Positions 22,601 to 33,773 of a DNA stretch of 64,000 nucleotides are shown piece after piece (the stretch's first letter is position 1; each line of letters starts with the position of its first letter). Source of the DNA: Atkinsonella hypoxylon (Eukaryota; Ascomycota; Sordariomycetes; Hypocreales; Clavicipitaceae); assembly GCA_000729835.1 (NCBI GenBank), contig JFHB01000037.1:1-64000 (forward strand), written 5' to 3'. The notes under the pieces were generated by a model. The model made no database searches and was not told where the DNA came from. It saw only the letters and a list, made by a program, of their open reading frames with translations. A program made the translations under genes and the position numbers.

Positions 22601-23021
22601 GAGGAAGCGAGCGAGAGAGAGAGAGATGTAGGTGCTGGTGAACAAGAACACGGGGGTAAGGCTCGAGGTAGGCAGGTGATGCTTTCCTTACCGACGTCCA
22701 AAAGATTTTCCACAACGATCCCAGGCGCAGGCAAACGGTTTTTCTTTGGTGTGAGTCCTCTCATGCCGCTGAACATGCTCAACCCGTCTGCAGTCAAACG
22801 GATAAATCCAGTTAGCTCACATGCCACATGCGGGAATCGACGAGTTCAATGCACGGAATTGAAGTGAGCACAAACCTGAACCTCTTGCTGCAATACTTGC
22901 AAGGTAAAGTCTTGGGCTTTTGATGCCGATTATGTCCTCGTTCGTCTAGAGCCAGGCTGCCTCCTTGTACATGTGGTGCCTCAAGTGAATGTTGTGTCGG
23001 GAGCATTGCGCCTGGTGACAT
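19640..23021 (-). CDS. C2H2 zinc-finger transcription factor with fungal_trans domain (AmdX/Adr1-like)
   Basis: Five exons (23021-22876, 22787-22692, 22332-21127, 21065-20119, 20001-19640) give 918 residues. Two C2H2 fingers sit at the N-terminus: [21 protein letters not shown] and then [20 protein letters not shown]. Each is split by an intron. Next comes a Gln-rich region (QVQQQQSQQ) and the fungal-specific regulatory domain from about residue 350, with [34 protein letters not shown] and [20 protein letters not shown]. This layout is that of AmdX/Adr1-type activators of acetamide, acetate, lipid or peroxisome genes. The exact orthologue is not certain. The 359-nt intron between exons 2 and 3 is unusually long here and carries a GA microsatellite. 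It is followed downstream in the same orientation by the nitronate monooxygenase gene. Confidence 0.9.
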
Positions 23022-26000
23022 GACAAGTATGATTTGAGCTTTGAGCCACGCATTGGTCCCTCCGCAGAGGGAGAAGAGGGGGGAGTATTACACTGTCAAA
23101 AAATAAAAGTTGGAGATGTTTGAGGAAAGCCAGGAACTTTGTAGGGTGCCAATGCTGCACAACAACTTGGTAATCACACATTCTGTTGGTTCGGAACGGG
23201 CGGGCTTGAAAAGCAGCTGCGGTTGCTTCCGTTGCCTCCTGTCACAATCCCGCGATGTTTCTCCTGGTCTCCAAAGTCGGGAAAAGAGCTAATGCAGCAC
23301 CGGGACTGGGGCTCGGGAGGGGGCGTGAGAAGGCTCTCGCTCGCTATGGGGTGAGGAATGATAGACGTGAGGAGACCTGACAATGACTGTGTTCCATTCC
23401 CATGCCGACAAGGCATACATACATTATCGGCAGCGCTGCTAGGTGAGAGAGACCCAGATGGACGAAAAATGGATGGGCACCATGGGGTAGAAATTGGGGA
23501 GGAAGAGGGGGCTGGACGCAGTCTGGCCTAGCTGAAGGAACAGAGCGGTCCCCGGATACAAAGCCGTCAAATAGCTCGACAGGTGGCTTCGTGGCAAGCT
23601 CAAGTTCCGACGTATTCATCCGTGGCTCCAAATGAGGCTGGGGGGTTCAATGGCATGGGGATCAAGACATCTCCAAGCGACTGTAAAGACAGATGGATGC
23701 TCCATGTCGAAAGCCAAGCGCAAGACGGGGCGAAGCACATCCACGCACGCGATGAGGCGCACCGGACCGTACTAGAACTAGAACTAGACAGCAGCGCGGA
23801 TGCCGTGGATGCTGTGGAAATAGGAAAAATGTGTTTGCTTGAACATTCGGAGGCTCGGGCACTTGGGCTGTCAGTAAACAGGATATGTGGCGGGTGAGGT
23901 GAGATTATCCCCCGCGGGTTCAAACCTGGGGTCAACTCCGCATTGCGCATTGGGGAAGGCGGCAGGGTGTGTGCAAGGTCTGATGTTTCTCTCCCAACCC
24001 TCCCGTGGTTTCAATACTCCGTACTCCGTACTACCCCTTGATTTACCTACCTACCTAGTACATACCTAGGTAGGCAAGGTGGCCCTAAGCATCTCCTTGT
24101 TGGCAGGGGGTCTGCTGCCCTAACTCGGATTCTCAAATTCTCTTGAATGCCAAAGACAGCAAAGCTCTGGACATGATGAGGAGCAACTCGTGACACTCGC
24201 AGCGCCTGTCCACGTCATTGTTTTCCCTCTCAGCCCAAAGGTAAGTTGGATCGTAGGACATCTGCCGGCGTGGGCAGCTTCCATGAGCCCAGGCAGGAGG
24301 ACCATATCGATGATTGTTACGTACATGCCCTGCCGGGAACGGATAGAGAGAGAGAGAGAGCCTATGTGAAATACTAACCAGGGTGGCCAGCCTGCTGATA
24401 AGGATTCATGACCCGACGGGTTCTTGTCAGGAAGACCCCGTAGGTGACAGGAACTTAATGTGCTATTCGTCCCGACTTGATGATGCTTTGTTATGACTCC
24501 TCGGGAAGGACCAAGGACGACTTTGATATCGTCTTCGTCACGGAAAGGATCTCCTCTCATAGTGTGGGCTCTATATTTGCCCAAACTGAAATGAAATTTG
24601 ACATGACCATGCCGGGTCCGCTCATGTCTCGAACGAAGAAGCCGCCATTGGGTCGGTAGATGCCATCCACGGACCTTTCCAGATTGGTAGCATTGCAGCT
24701 CAAGCGCTGTCTTGCTATTCTCCAGGCAGGGTGCACACTAGCTTTTCCTGACCATGTTTGAGGCCGCACCGAAACATACTGCTTGGATCGGCTCTGAGTC
24801 GCTGGTCATTGCGTGCATTATGTAGGCGCACGGCACATAATCTGTCTGGAAGGGGGGAAGGGGGAGGCTGGGGAAACTGCTGCGTCGGGGGTGTTGTCGA
24901 GATATTAGAGTAATAAGTACGTAGTTGCGTTGGTAAATTGGGTTTTTTTTTTTTTTTTTTTCTTTTTTTTTTTTTTTCCTCTAGGGTCATTGACTCTGTT
25001 GACTCTGAGGTTACGTGCTCGAATCAATTCCCTTCGACAGGCAAGTGGACGGGCCGACAATCATGTGGATCGCACCCTGCCAAGCCCCTGCCAAGACACT
25101 GCCAAGACCCTGACGAATTTCAAGCCCATTTTGTGTCGACGTCTGAAAGCAAGCTCATTCAACCGATCTTTTGGTTGCCATCAGCTGTCTGACTTTGTTG
25201 TCCGCAGCATCTTGGAATCTACCCCATGTTGCCGTAACCCTTATCCATCAAATCATTTCCTCCCTTTGTCTCGAATGATGTCCCAACACGCTGGAATTAC
25301 CCGGGAAATGATGCAAGAATGATGACAGCTGTTAGGTGCGACGGCCACGCTGCAAACTCCCGCATTAGCGCCATCGCCAATTTCGCTGCCAAGGTTTACA
25401 AGCCACATACAGAATTTAATTTATCCAGACATCTGATGAAACAACAGAGAGGGCGGCCAAGATTAGCTGTTGCTGATGAAGGCAGTCGTTTACCGCATGG
25501 AACCACCGACGATGGCACTGCTGCAGAAATCTGGACGATGATGGCTTGGGCGGGAAGTACCGGAGTTGTGGGCCCCTTTGCTCTAGGTAGCAAAGCGACC
25601 TGCATGTATCGACTGGTAGGTAGGTCGGAGCTGATGCGTCCTCTTGAATATATACAGTAACTACACGCCTAGTCATGCAGGCCACGAAATCCCCAGATCA
25701 CAGAAAACAATGAGCGCTACGAACAACAGAGCACGTCCATCCGACAATTTCATCGGGCACGCCATGGCAGACACCCGAGATGTTGATTCGTCCGACGAGT
25801 ACAACGGCGTAGCTAAAGAGGCAATATACAGAATACGCGGCAAAGCCGAATTGCTGCTCTATCATCGGGAAGCAAAACAAACAAGGCCAGCGAGGAGCGT
25901 AGAGATAGGCGGGAACGAGACCCAAGGGAAGAAAAGCAGAAGGCTTCTAAAGCTACATGGTCCAGATAGAGAGAGCCAAAACCAAAAACTATCTAACTGC

Positions 26001-26244
26001 CACATATCTTCCATAGTCATCATCAGTGTCCAGTTGACGTTGGACTTATTGCACTCCGAGAGGGCGTACATGAGCGTGTCTCCAGATTGTATGCATCTTT
26101 GAGCCCCATGGCTTCCTATGCCCGTTTGATTATTTTGCGAAAACTAAGTGCCTTACATAAGCTCTGTTTCGTGCTGATGGATGCGCATATATCCATCCGT
26201 CTTCGACTGCCATCTCCGTCACCCCCTGCAGTTACTTTCTCCGC
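23022..26244. other. 3.2-kb gene-free region upstream of the zinc-finger gene
   Basis: Between the divergence-side promoter of the C2H2 factor and the 3' end of the PhyH gene. Both strands show only short, low-quality frames (the longest are 154 and 152 codons, without family resemblance). It holds the TACTCCG/CCTAGGTA repeats at 24015-24075, a GA run near 24346-24360 and a long interrupted T tract at 24943-24977. A long regulatory region or long 5' leader for the transcription factor is plausible. Confidence 0.55.
24015..24075. repeat. TACTCCG and CCTAGGTA short-repeat cluster
   Basis: Two overlapping TACTCCGTA units (24015-24032) are followed by ACCTACCTACCTAG and CCTAGGTAGG (24044-24075). 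Both motifs recur elsewhere in the window. Confidence 0.7.
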
Positions 26245-27156
26245 CTAACCTTGCAGAGAGTAACCAACTTGGCCACTCTCGCAACCCAACTTAACCAGCC
26301 TAGCACGCATATCTTCGGCACGCTTCCTATCGCCATCGCTCAGCGTCGAGAAATCAACTCTGTCGACATAGCCGCCAATCCCGTGCTGCAAGACATTCCG
26401 TGCCCGGAGCTTACTTCCACCCGAATGGCCGACTGATCCGTGCAGGGTGACCCGATTTTTCAGGGAGTCATATACTCCCCGATGCAGAATGTTGTTGTTG
26501 TAAAAGGCAATGTCGCCCGGTGCAAGCCTCACAATCAGCTGGCCAGGCAACACCTTCTCGAACGGGTCAGCATTGCGCTCGATCTCTGTCCGCGGGCGTC
26601 TGTGGGAGCCCGGAACGACAACAAGAGACTCGTCCTCCCACAGGGCGAGGTTGTACTGCGCATGGAAGCCGGGGCGCCCAAGGCGATCCATCTCTTCCTC
26701 TGCGCTAGCCTCGGCGGGGATATCGTCGCGATGCCATCTGAGTTCGAAAGCACTGTCGGGCCTGACCAGCATGTTGAAGAGCTCCATGACAAGCTCGTCG
26801 TCACCGCACTGCAGAAGCTCCCGGACAATGCTCAAGATTTCCTCCGAGAAGTACTGGCGGGTGAAGACATGGTGTCCGGGCAGATCGGGGTTCATGAGAT
26901 GCTGGACGCCCCAGATGCCCTTTTCGAGGGAAAAGGTCCATGGTGGGAACTGCTTGCCGACTGTGCGGATGTGAGGCCACTGGCCTGATCGGCCAAGCTC
27001 CTCGACCTTGAGACTGGCCTCTCGCAGTTCTTGGAGTTTCTGACCGCTGACTATGCCACGGACGACAATGAACCCGTCTCTGTCGAGGTCGGCAAGGAGA
27101 CTAGGGGTTTTGTCGGCGGGCATCTTGACCAGTGGGTTTATGTATACTGTGCTCAC
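26245..27156 (-). CDS. Phytanoyl-CoA dioxygenase (PhyH) family Fe(II)/2-oxoglutarate oxygenase
   Basis: Single-exon gene of 303 residues with the double-stranded beta-helix oxygenase fold. The metal-binding facial triad is visible: His142 and Asp144 in LRWHRDDIP, and His225 in NNNILHRGVY. Arg235 (LKNRVTLHGS) is placed to bind 2-oxoglutarate. VVPGSHRRPRTE is the typical PhyH loop. The N-terminal DLDRDGFIVVRGIVSG is the usual lead-in. The substrate cannot be inferred: fungal members include hydroxylases of secondary metabolites as well as housekeeping enzymes, and no biosynthetic genes surround it. There is no PTS1, so it is probably cytosolic. A start at Met12 is also possible. Confidence 0.88.
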   Translation of the reverse strand: MSTVYINPLVKMPADKTPSLLADLDRDGFIVVRGIVSGQKLQELREASLKVEELGRSGQWPHIRTVGKQFPPWTFSLEKGIWGVQHLMNPDLPGHHVFTRQYFSEEILSIVRELLQCGDDELVMELFNMLVRPDSAFELRWHRDDIPAEASAEEEMDRLGRPGFHAQYNLALWEDESLVVVPGSHRRPRTEIERNADPFEKVLPGQLIVRLAPGDIAFYNNNILHRGVYDSLKNRVTLHGSVGHSGGSKLRARNVLQHGIGGYVDRVDFSTLSDGDRKRAEDMRARLVKLGCESGQVGYSLQG

Positions 27157-27832
27157 ACGGTCAATGATGCCTCGAAATTGAAGCAGGGAGGTAGAGCCGT
27201 ATGCACACGAGATGGATTGAAAAATAAAACTTAGGGAGCGTTGATATTGGAGGGCAGAGTGTTCGGCTTCACTTCCAAAAGGGCCTAGGAACTGGGATGC
27301 TTCCGGTTCGTGTCTATAACCGCGGGGAAGTCCAGGGAAAACTCGGCCACCCGAACGAAGCCAGGACTACACAGCTTCGCCAGACATGTAATAAAGAATG
27401 TGTGTCCGGCATGGTCCAAACAAGAAGGAATCCCCAGCTTCCTAATTCTCCTGTGAAGCGACCGCCGGAGCATCACACAGTCTAAAAAGACAGATACCAG
27501 TATACTTCGCACTGTGTCAGCACCTCTTTTGCCCCACCCAGGGCCCAACGGCTTGGAGCCGCCCAGCGTAACGTGTCATCCGAACATCGAAGCTGGCCTC
27601 CTCGTCGCAGAGCAATTTGACACATTAGCACCTCGGGTGGAGCCGATTTTGTACAGTATTCCTGGGCGACTTGAGTCTCCAATACGCAGCGCGGGGCCTC
27701 ATAATAACCTCCACCACATATTTCCCTCCCTCTTTCTCGAATCGAACCACTTCCATGTGCAATCACGCAGCCAGCCGCCGCCATCTCAAGGCACAGTACG
27801 CTGGTCCACCCGATCGAAATGAATAGCCAACA
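27157..27832. other. Intergenic region, nothing recognised
   Basis: 676 bp between the PhyH start and the EFM7 stop (both minus strand). It contains the PhyH promoter. Short overlapping frames on both strands do not look like genes. Confidence 0.55.
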
Positions 27833-28672
27833 CTACCGTGTACAATCCTGAGGCCGCCACCGTACCTCGAAGCCCTTGACAGTTTTTTGCACGTCTACGT
27901 CCCCCGGGTCGCCCTCAAAGAGGGGCTTCTCCAACTTCCTTTCCGAGACCTGCTCCACCTCCAGCCCCGCGTCTCGCGCAACGTCGAAGAATTTCATGTC
28001 GAGGTCTTGCTTCCACGGTCGGTACGAGGTGAAGAAGACGTAGGCGACGCTGTCCGGAGACTTGCGCATAGTCTCCCGGATGGTCTTCACCAGGGCCCCG
28101 TGCTCCGAATGCCGGAAGAGCAGGTCTGCGAGCACGAGCACATCAAACCGTGGTTGCGTCTCTGGTGGTGACGATGCTTCCTCGCTCTCATGTATCATGG
28201 CTGCCTGATCTGGCGCAAGCCTCGCCAGCAGCGGCTGCGGATCCGCCCCCCAGACAAAGCCAACCGCGTCAATGGCTGACGCGATGCGCCCTTTTGGTTC
28301 GACGGTGTCGTCGCACGCGTCAATGTTCTTGTGCATGTTGGCCACCAAGTCTGGGTCTGGGAAGTCCGTCATGACGACCTTGTTGGCGCCGAGGATGCCA
28401 GCCACTAGCGACGGCAGGCCGGCTCCTGCGCCGAGCTCCAGGACGGATTTTCCTCGCACCCTGCCCGGCTCGTCCTCCATGTAGTCTGATATGAACTTGG
28501 CCCCGTTCCACACGTGGTGCGCCTCCGTAGGGCTGTGTCCGACCAGATGGAGCGTTACCTTCTTCCCGCTCTGCATGCTGAACACTTGCTGCGTCGGGGG
28601 TGGTGTAGGGGGGTAGTAGCCGTCGGGGTCTTCCATCAGAGCCCCTGCGCCATAGACATCGTCGTCTTCCAT
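27833..28672 (-). CDS. EFM7: Protein N-terminal and lysine N-methyltransferase EFM7 (NNT1)
   Basis: Seven-beta-strand SAM-dependent methyltransferase of 279 residues, one exon. In yeast Efm7 trimethylates the N-terminus and dimethylates the adjacent Lys of elongation factor 1A in the cytosol. The SAM-binding motif I is SVLELGAGAGLPSLVAG near residue 75, with acidic motif VVMTDFPDPDL after it. The N-terminal PTPPPTQQVFSMQSGKKVTL followed by LVGHSPTEAHHVWNGA is characteristic of the EFM7/NNT1 family. Post-motif FDVLVLADLLFRHSEHGALV supplies the acceptor-side loop. The length is normal. Confidence 0.93.
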   Translation of the reverse strand: MEDDDVYGAGALMEDPDGYYPPTPPPTQQVFSMQSGKKVTLHLVGHSPTEAHHVWNGAKFISDYMEDEPGRVRGKSVLELGAGAGLPSLVAGILGANKVVMTDFPDPDLVANMHKNIDACDDTVEPKGRIASAIDAVGFVWGADPQPLLARLAPDQAAMIHESEEASSPPETQPRFDVLVLADLLFRHSEHGALVKTIRETMRKSPDSVAYVFFTSYRPWKQDLDMKFFDVARDAGLEVEQVSERKLEKPLFEGDPGDVDVQKTVKGFEVRWRPQDCTR

Positions 28673-29465
28673 GGCTGCTCGTGTAGAGGTTCAATAAGAT
28701 GCAGCGGGGGTGGTGATCTCGGAGGGGTCTCGGGATGGAATAGATATCAGATCGCTGGGCGACGTAGTAAAACCCTGGAATGATTAGCGCGGTGGATCGT
28801 CTGAATGTCAAGATGTATCGCCGAGGCAGTACTTTGTCAATCGCACTGAGGCCAGATGTATTGATAGGACGTGCAAAAAAAAAAAAAAAAAAAGGGTGTC
28901 AAAGCCCGGAGGCCCTTTTACCGCAAGATCTTGGTCTGGTGGGTCCAGACGCCATCTCTGGCTGGTGGTTCTATTGAGGCCCAAGGTCGGGATGCAACAA
29001 CTCACGTCCACAATGCTGAACGCAACCCTGCCGTCTCGCAGCCAGAAGGGCCATCAGAGATTCCATCAGAGATTCCATCGGAGCTGCCTGGAGCGTACGT
29101 TCGAGAACAGGACGACCACTGACCGAACAAGCCAAGCCGCGCCGGGCTAACATGTAATTACGCAAGTGCAGCCAGCATTTTGTCACCATGGGATGATCAC
29201 GTTTTTTGGCCGGTATCGAGACCAGCCGGGCACAACGCTGGACGCCAATCCACATACTCTACGACGCAGGCGGCGTCTCGGCGGCTGGGATCAGCTCACC
29301 TGTCAGGAAGATAGTTTCGAATCCAAAGCATAAGCTTGACCTAATCCAAGCATCCTATCAATTTCCACTCAACCCGCAACTGAATCCAACTAACCCGACC
29401 AAAGAACCCGCTTCAACTCAACAAAATGCTCAAGAACAATGGAAGCCCGAACATGAAGTGAAAAG
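28673..29465. other. Intergenic region with poly(A) tract
   Basis: Contains the EFM7 promoter and the 3' flank of the RS-rich gene. A 19-nt A tract lies at 28875-28893, and a 12-bp direct repeat (CATCAGAGATTC, twice) lies near 29050-29075. No gene was seen. Confidence 0.6.
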
Positions 29466-30560
29466 CTATCCAAACCGCTGCCTCGCCAACTCCCTCAACA
29501 TGCTGACCGTCCCCTCCTCTCTCTCTCTCCACGCCCTCCTCCGCGCCTCCATCTCCTCCCTCTTGGCCCTCGCAAACTCCTCCCGCCGAGCCTGTCTCCC
29601 CGACTTCTTCACCTTCTCCCTCTCCCTCTCCTTCTTATACTCCTCCAGCTCGTCCCCTCCCCCCATCAGCTGCGCCTCCCTGATCTCCAGCCCAGGGCTC
29701 TTGTCCCGAAACTGCCTCATCCTCTCATTCACCTCCTTCTTCTTCTCGAGCTTGCGCTCGCGCGTGCCCGGTTCGGCGCGCGGCACAAGCTCCTCCAGTC
29801 TCTGCTTCTGGAGAGCGCGATCGGCTTTGCGTTCCTGGCGGAGCAGGTCGCGCTCGGTTTCGCGCTCTTCTTGCGCGAGCTCGTTCCGCAGCGATAATTC
29901 CTGCAGTGTAGCTGATCTTGCGCCCTTGCGTACTTTGGATCTGTCCCCAGGGAGTGTTGGTCCATAGTCGTCTTCGTCGCTGTAGTTCATGGCCGCATCT
30001 CCCCGTTGATCGCTGTTCTGCTCTGCAGGCGGTGCCCTCGAGTCAGCCGGCGTGCCTCCCCTCTCTGACCCATGGCATGCCTGTCCTTCATCCGGCTGCG
30101 AATACTCAGAGGCGCACCTGGCGAACATGTCCGGGTCGTACCACCCCTCGGCTAGCTCGCCGCGATTCCACTTGCCCGCAAAGCTCTTCCATCGACCCTT
30201 CGCTTCACGCTCGTCCATGTCTCCGAAGTATTTCTGCTTCTGCACATCGAGGTAGTACGCGAACAGGGGCTCAAATGTCCGATAGTCAGCCCTAGTCAGC
30301 CGACGGGCTGAGAACGGCAACGACACAGGCGCGTCCCGAGCACGTTCTTCGTGGCGGGACCGGTGACGGTGGTGACGACGGTGCGGGTGGTCCCCGGGCG
30401 ATGCGTCTCTATGCTCGCTAGTTTGGCGGCGGCCGTGTCGTTCTACCGGGGACCTCGACCTTGTGCGATGCCTCGGTGCTGCTAAAGTGCCGTGCCCATC
30501 ATGAGAGTGTCTTCTTGGTCGATGACCGTGAGTACGGTCGTCTTCTCGTGACCGGGGCAT
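29466..30560 (-). CDS. RS/RH-rich, coiled-coil nuclear protein (HEL117-type), function unknown
   Basis: Single-exon gene of 364 residues. The first 80 residues are Arg/His/Ser-rich (RRHHRHRSRHEERARD), like splicing-associated RS proteins. A conserved central block, YRTFEPLFAYYLDVQKQKYF then GRWKSFAGKWNRGELAEGWY, matches a family that automatic pipelines often label RNA helicase HEL117. No helicase motifs are present, so that name is misleading. The C-terminal 150 residues are a charged helix (EERETERDLLRQERKADRAL, KREEMEARRRAWREREE) that probably forms coiled coil. A role in mRNP or spliceosome-related complexes is inference from composition. Confidence 0.8.
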   Translation of the reverse strand: MPRSREDDRTHGHRPRRHSHDGHGTLAAPRHRTRSRSPVERHGRRQTSEHRDASPGDHPHRRHHRHRSRHEERARDAPVSLPFSARRLTRADYRTFEPLFAYYLDVQKQKYFGDMDEREAKGRWKSFAGKWNRGELAEGWYDPDMFARCASEYSQPDEGQACHGSERGGTPADSRAPPAEQNSDQRGDAAMNYSDEDDYGPTLPGDRSKVRKGARSATLQELSLRNELAQEERETERDLLRQERKADRALQKQRLEELVPRAEPGTRERKLEKKKEVNERMRQFRDKSPGLEIREAQLMGGGDELEEYKKEREREKVKKSGRQARREEFARAKREEMEARRRAWREREEGTVSMLRELARQRFG

Positions 30561-31231
30561 GTTATTGTTTTCCCGGTCGGAATTGTAATTGGAAATGACG
30601 CATATTCGGTCTGGAATGTCCCTTTGGATCCGGAAAGTCGTGGCACTGCTTTGCTATTTTCGCTCTCTTGGATAAAAGGAAATGGTGAGATGAAGGAATC
30701 GTCGATGAATTGAGCATGGTTGATGAGCTCCAGAAGGAACGGACAGACCCCACATTTCTTCCCAAAGAGTGCAGACGTCATGCGGATTAGCACGACGAAT
30801 GAGTATGAACGCGATTGATAGGTAGCATGCAATAATTGTCATTGCGGACGGAATCTCATTGTCTTGCTCACAATAACCTATTGGAAAGGAATTTTACAGT
30901 AATTCACTGTATAAAGGGACGGCGGACTTCAAAAAAGCAATCACATCATCATATATTCAATAATTTAGTGAGCGGAAACTGTTCCACTCAGGACGCATTC
31001 TGTACGTCCTACCCTCGTTATATCGCGCATGCCTCATATACATCGTGGGTATCTACAATATCAGATTCCTCAACATCGAAACATCATTCTATCCATCATC
31101 TATCTCACTTGAAACCACAAAAACTACTTTTACGGAAAGGTGCTCTCGATTTCTCCGTTCCCCCCTTTTAACAGATGATGATGATGTGTGTCTCAACCAA
31201 GGCGTAACACCTTGAGAGAGTTTGACTGCCC
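30561..31231. other. Intergenic region, nothing recognised
   Basis: Promoter of the RS-rich gene and 3' flank of the copper-fist gene; a pyrimidine/adenine-rich stretch and an ATGATG run near 31171-31185. A 116-codon minus frame reaching 30832 has no family resemblance. Confidence 0.5.
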
Positions 31232-32946
31232 TCAACTAGGTTCATCTTTCGTGCCAGGCACCGGAGCCACATTATTGTGAAGGACGCATCCAATACACTG
31301 ACAGTCGTCGCCGCAGGGACAGCTCATAGTCTCCCCAGCGCATGAGTCCCCGAATGGGTAGCTCACAAAGAAGTAGTCGCTCGCAGACAATGCTTGTTCC
31401 TCGCTTACACCAGACGCCGCATCGGACGGGGTCTGTGCTGCAACAGGTGACCAGTTTCCATCGTGTTTGGGCATGTTGGGAGTCGTCGTTTCGTTGGACT
31501 GTACATTTTCCACATCTTCGTATTCTTTGTTTGAAGCATTTGCACCGTCCGTAGAGCTGTTGAGATGTGATCCTTCGCTGTTCGTACGGGCATGTCCTTC
31601 GTGCGAATCCTCCTTCATCAGGTTCCAGGCTGAGCGCACATAGTCTTGCGTTGCTTCATTGTAAGGGTGTGCTGCACAACCAACACATTGGCAAGTATCG
31701 CCGCAGCTACAGTGATGAGAGGTCCAGGCTGACCCGTTTGACGTTGTCGGGGGTTGCTGCAGGGGTAAAGGCCCTGCCAGGTCAAATGGTTGGCCCCCGC
31801 TATGCTGAGTAAAAGCCAAAGCGGCCATGAACTGTCTCCATTGTTCGGGCTGCAAAGGCTGCATGTATGAGCCAAATTGTGGCGGGTAGTTGAAGATGTT
31901 CGGCTGGGCGTAGAATGGGTACATTCCGTTGGCCATGGCCATGGGGTGTTGGAACGGCGGCATCATCATTGCGCTTGGCGTAAAAGTCAATCCCGGAAGC
32001 GGCATCGGCCCGGGGCAATGGTTCTTCATTTGTTCAACAGATGATGGTGCCTTTGACGAGCAACAGCTCTTGGTTGCCGATTCAGTATTGTCGGTTACGC
32101 TGGACGTATTGGCTGGCGTAGGCTGGGTCTCTAGCTGGGTCTTCGCGCCATGGGCTCTTCCGCAACGACTCCTTGGTGTTTCCGGTCCTGAGTTCGTGTT
32201 CCCGTTTGTAGAAACAGCGCTGCATCCATTCATGGTCGGTTTTGATTGACCCGCTGGTACCATCATGGGGCTTGGTGCATATGAAAACATGGAAAACATA
32301 CCAGATTCGGTGCTAAATGAGCTGTCACTCGATGTCGCGGTTACCGATCCATATAACGACATATCAGACAGGGGCGTGGATGAGCCAGTTGGCGAGCTCA
32401 GTTGCAGACCCAGCCCGGTGAAGGATGGCATCATGTTGATTTGGCTTGAGTCCATTCTTCGCAGGCCTGCAATGTCGACAGACTGTTTTCTACTTGGTCC
32501 GGCCTTCGAGGCTTGTTTCTGTACTCGGAAGCCAATATTTCCGACCTTGGAAGGGCTCGGAGGTGTCATTGCAGGTGTTGGTGAGGCATCGGTATCTGGC
32601 TTGTTCTCGGCAGGTACGGCAATTTCTGAAGTCCCGCATCGGCATTTCTGTTTCCTTGGAATCGCCGCGGTCACAGCCGCGCACGCACAGGGACGCGAGG
32701 ATGGGTGCGGACACGAGCTCAACGGCCGGCCAGGTTTCCGTACCGGAACCATGAGGCGTTCGTTGGCATGTGTGCATTTGGTTGAGCGGTGGCCGCGGAT
32801 GCAGGGCTCGCTGAAGAAAGCGTATTAGTTAGTTGTCTCTGTGTAAACAAGCTCGTCGGCCAAGACAGCGAACACATTTCATTCCCCTACGAGATCCAAA
32901 ATGGTGAGACGTACCAGGCCATCTTTTGCCCGTTGATGAGAGGCAT
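31232..32946 (-). CDS. Copper-fist transcription factor, Mac1/GRISEA/Cuf1-like
   Basis: Two exons (32946-32915, 32810-31232; 104-nt intron GTACGT...TTCAG) give 536 residues. Splicing creates the copper-fist DNA-binding domain: MPLINGQKMACEPCIRGHRS, then TKCTHANERL and the minor-groove VRKPGRPLSSC, with further Cys up to KCRCG. Two C-terminal Cys-rich motifs share the pattern CxCGDxCxCxGCxxH: CSCGDTCQCVGCAAH near residue 378 and CPCGDDCQCIGCVLH near residue 508. Such CxCx4CxCx2Cx2H repeats sense Cu(I) in Mac1-type activators of copper uptake. This makes it a likely copper-starvation regulator rather than an Ace1-type metallothionein activator, but that split is inference. The middle is Ser/Pro/Met-rich and disordered. 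The first coding exon is only 32 nt and would be missed without the intron. Confidence 0.93.
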
Positions 32947-33737
32947 TATGAAGTGCGTCGGACCCAGACGACTATGGCAAACAAAGAATTGGCAGCGCGA
33001 AGAGCTGCTGACGCTTGCCTTGTGGAGGCGCCGGGCTTGAAGAGGCCTCTGACCGAATTCCTTCTCGAATGGTTTATGATACCGGGCTTGATGAGTAGAC
33101 TGAGAGCAGCATGGGATGGTTCGTGAAAGGAAGTGTCACAGCGCGTATCTTGTCGTTCAACCAAAGAAGCGAAGCAAGTCCTAGTAGTCGAGGTCGGGAT
33201 CTAAAAGTGCTGAGAGGGAGCCCAGTGCAAGACAGGCTGTCGCGCGAGTGATCGCGGGGTTTGAGGTCTCGCAAGATTTCGTCCGAGTCAGATTCTTGGG
33301 GTTTGAGCGAGGGGCAACGAGCAAGAGCAGCCTGGCGCAACCGCAACAGCGCCAATAGCGCAGCAGCGCAGCAGCGGGACGGACGTGCGGGCGGCCAGCG
33401 AGCGGTCAACTGGTTCCTGTATGGCAGGCACGGTGGGGTCCTCTATTGGTCAGTTTCGGCTTTCGGTGTCGGTGCCAGTGCCGGTGTTTGACATTTTTGC
33501 TACACCCGGCCGTTGCCCTGCCTGTTCTGTTCTCCACGATGGCAACCACCAACAAACACTATTTAGTTGCAGCCCCGCTCCCCTTACGAATCACGACCCA
33601 TATTTTCTCATCCGGCGAATCCTGAAAAAGCTTAATGCCCCGCCTCGCATACTAACGGCCATTGTCGTCTCGTGCCTAGCCCGATTAACACAACTGGGCC
33701 TTCCAAGAAAAAAAAAAAAAAAAATGAAATGAAAAGG

Positions 33738-33773
33738 CGACAGACGACAGACGACAGACGACAGTAGACAGTA
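33738..33773. repeat. CGACAGA 7-bp minisatellite
   Basis: Four head-to-tail CGACAGA units, then a degenerate TAGACAGTA, just after a poly(A) tract. Confidence 0.85.

Noticed and set aside
23915..23940. tRNA-like B-box (GGGTTCAAACCTGGGG)
   Set aside because: No T-arm pairing, acceptor stem or anticodon arm can be drawn around it.
24120..24584. 154-codon minus-strand frame in the 23-26 kb gap
   Set aside because: No recognisable motif and irregular composition; likely chance.
25644..26102. 152-codon plus-strand frame upstream of the PhyH 3' end
   Set aside because: No recognisable motif, no conserved-looking segments; likely chance or UTR.
29466..30560. RNA helicase function suggested by the common database name of this family
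   Set aside because: No DEAD/DEAH or other helicase motif is present in the 364 residues; only RS-rich and coiled-coil segments.
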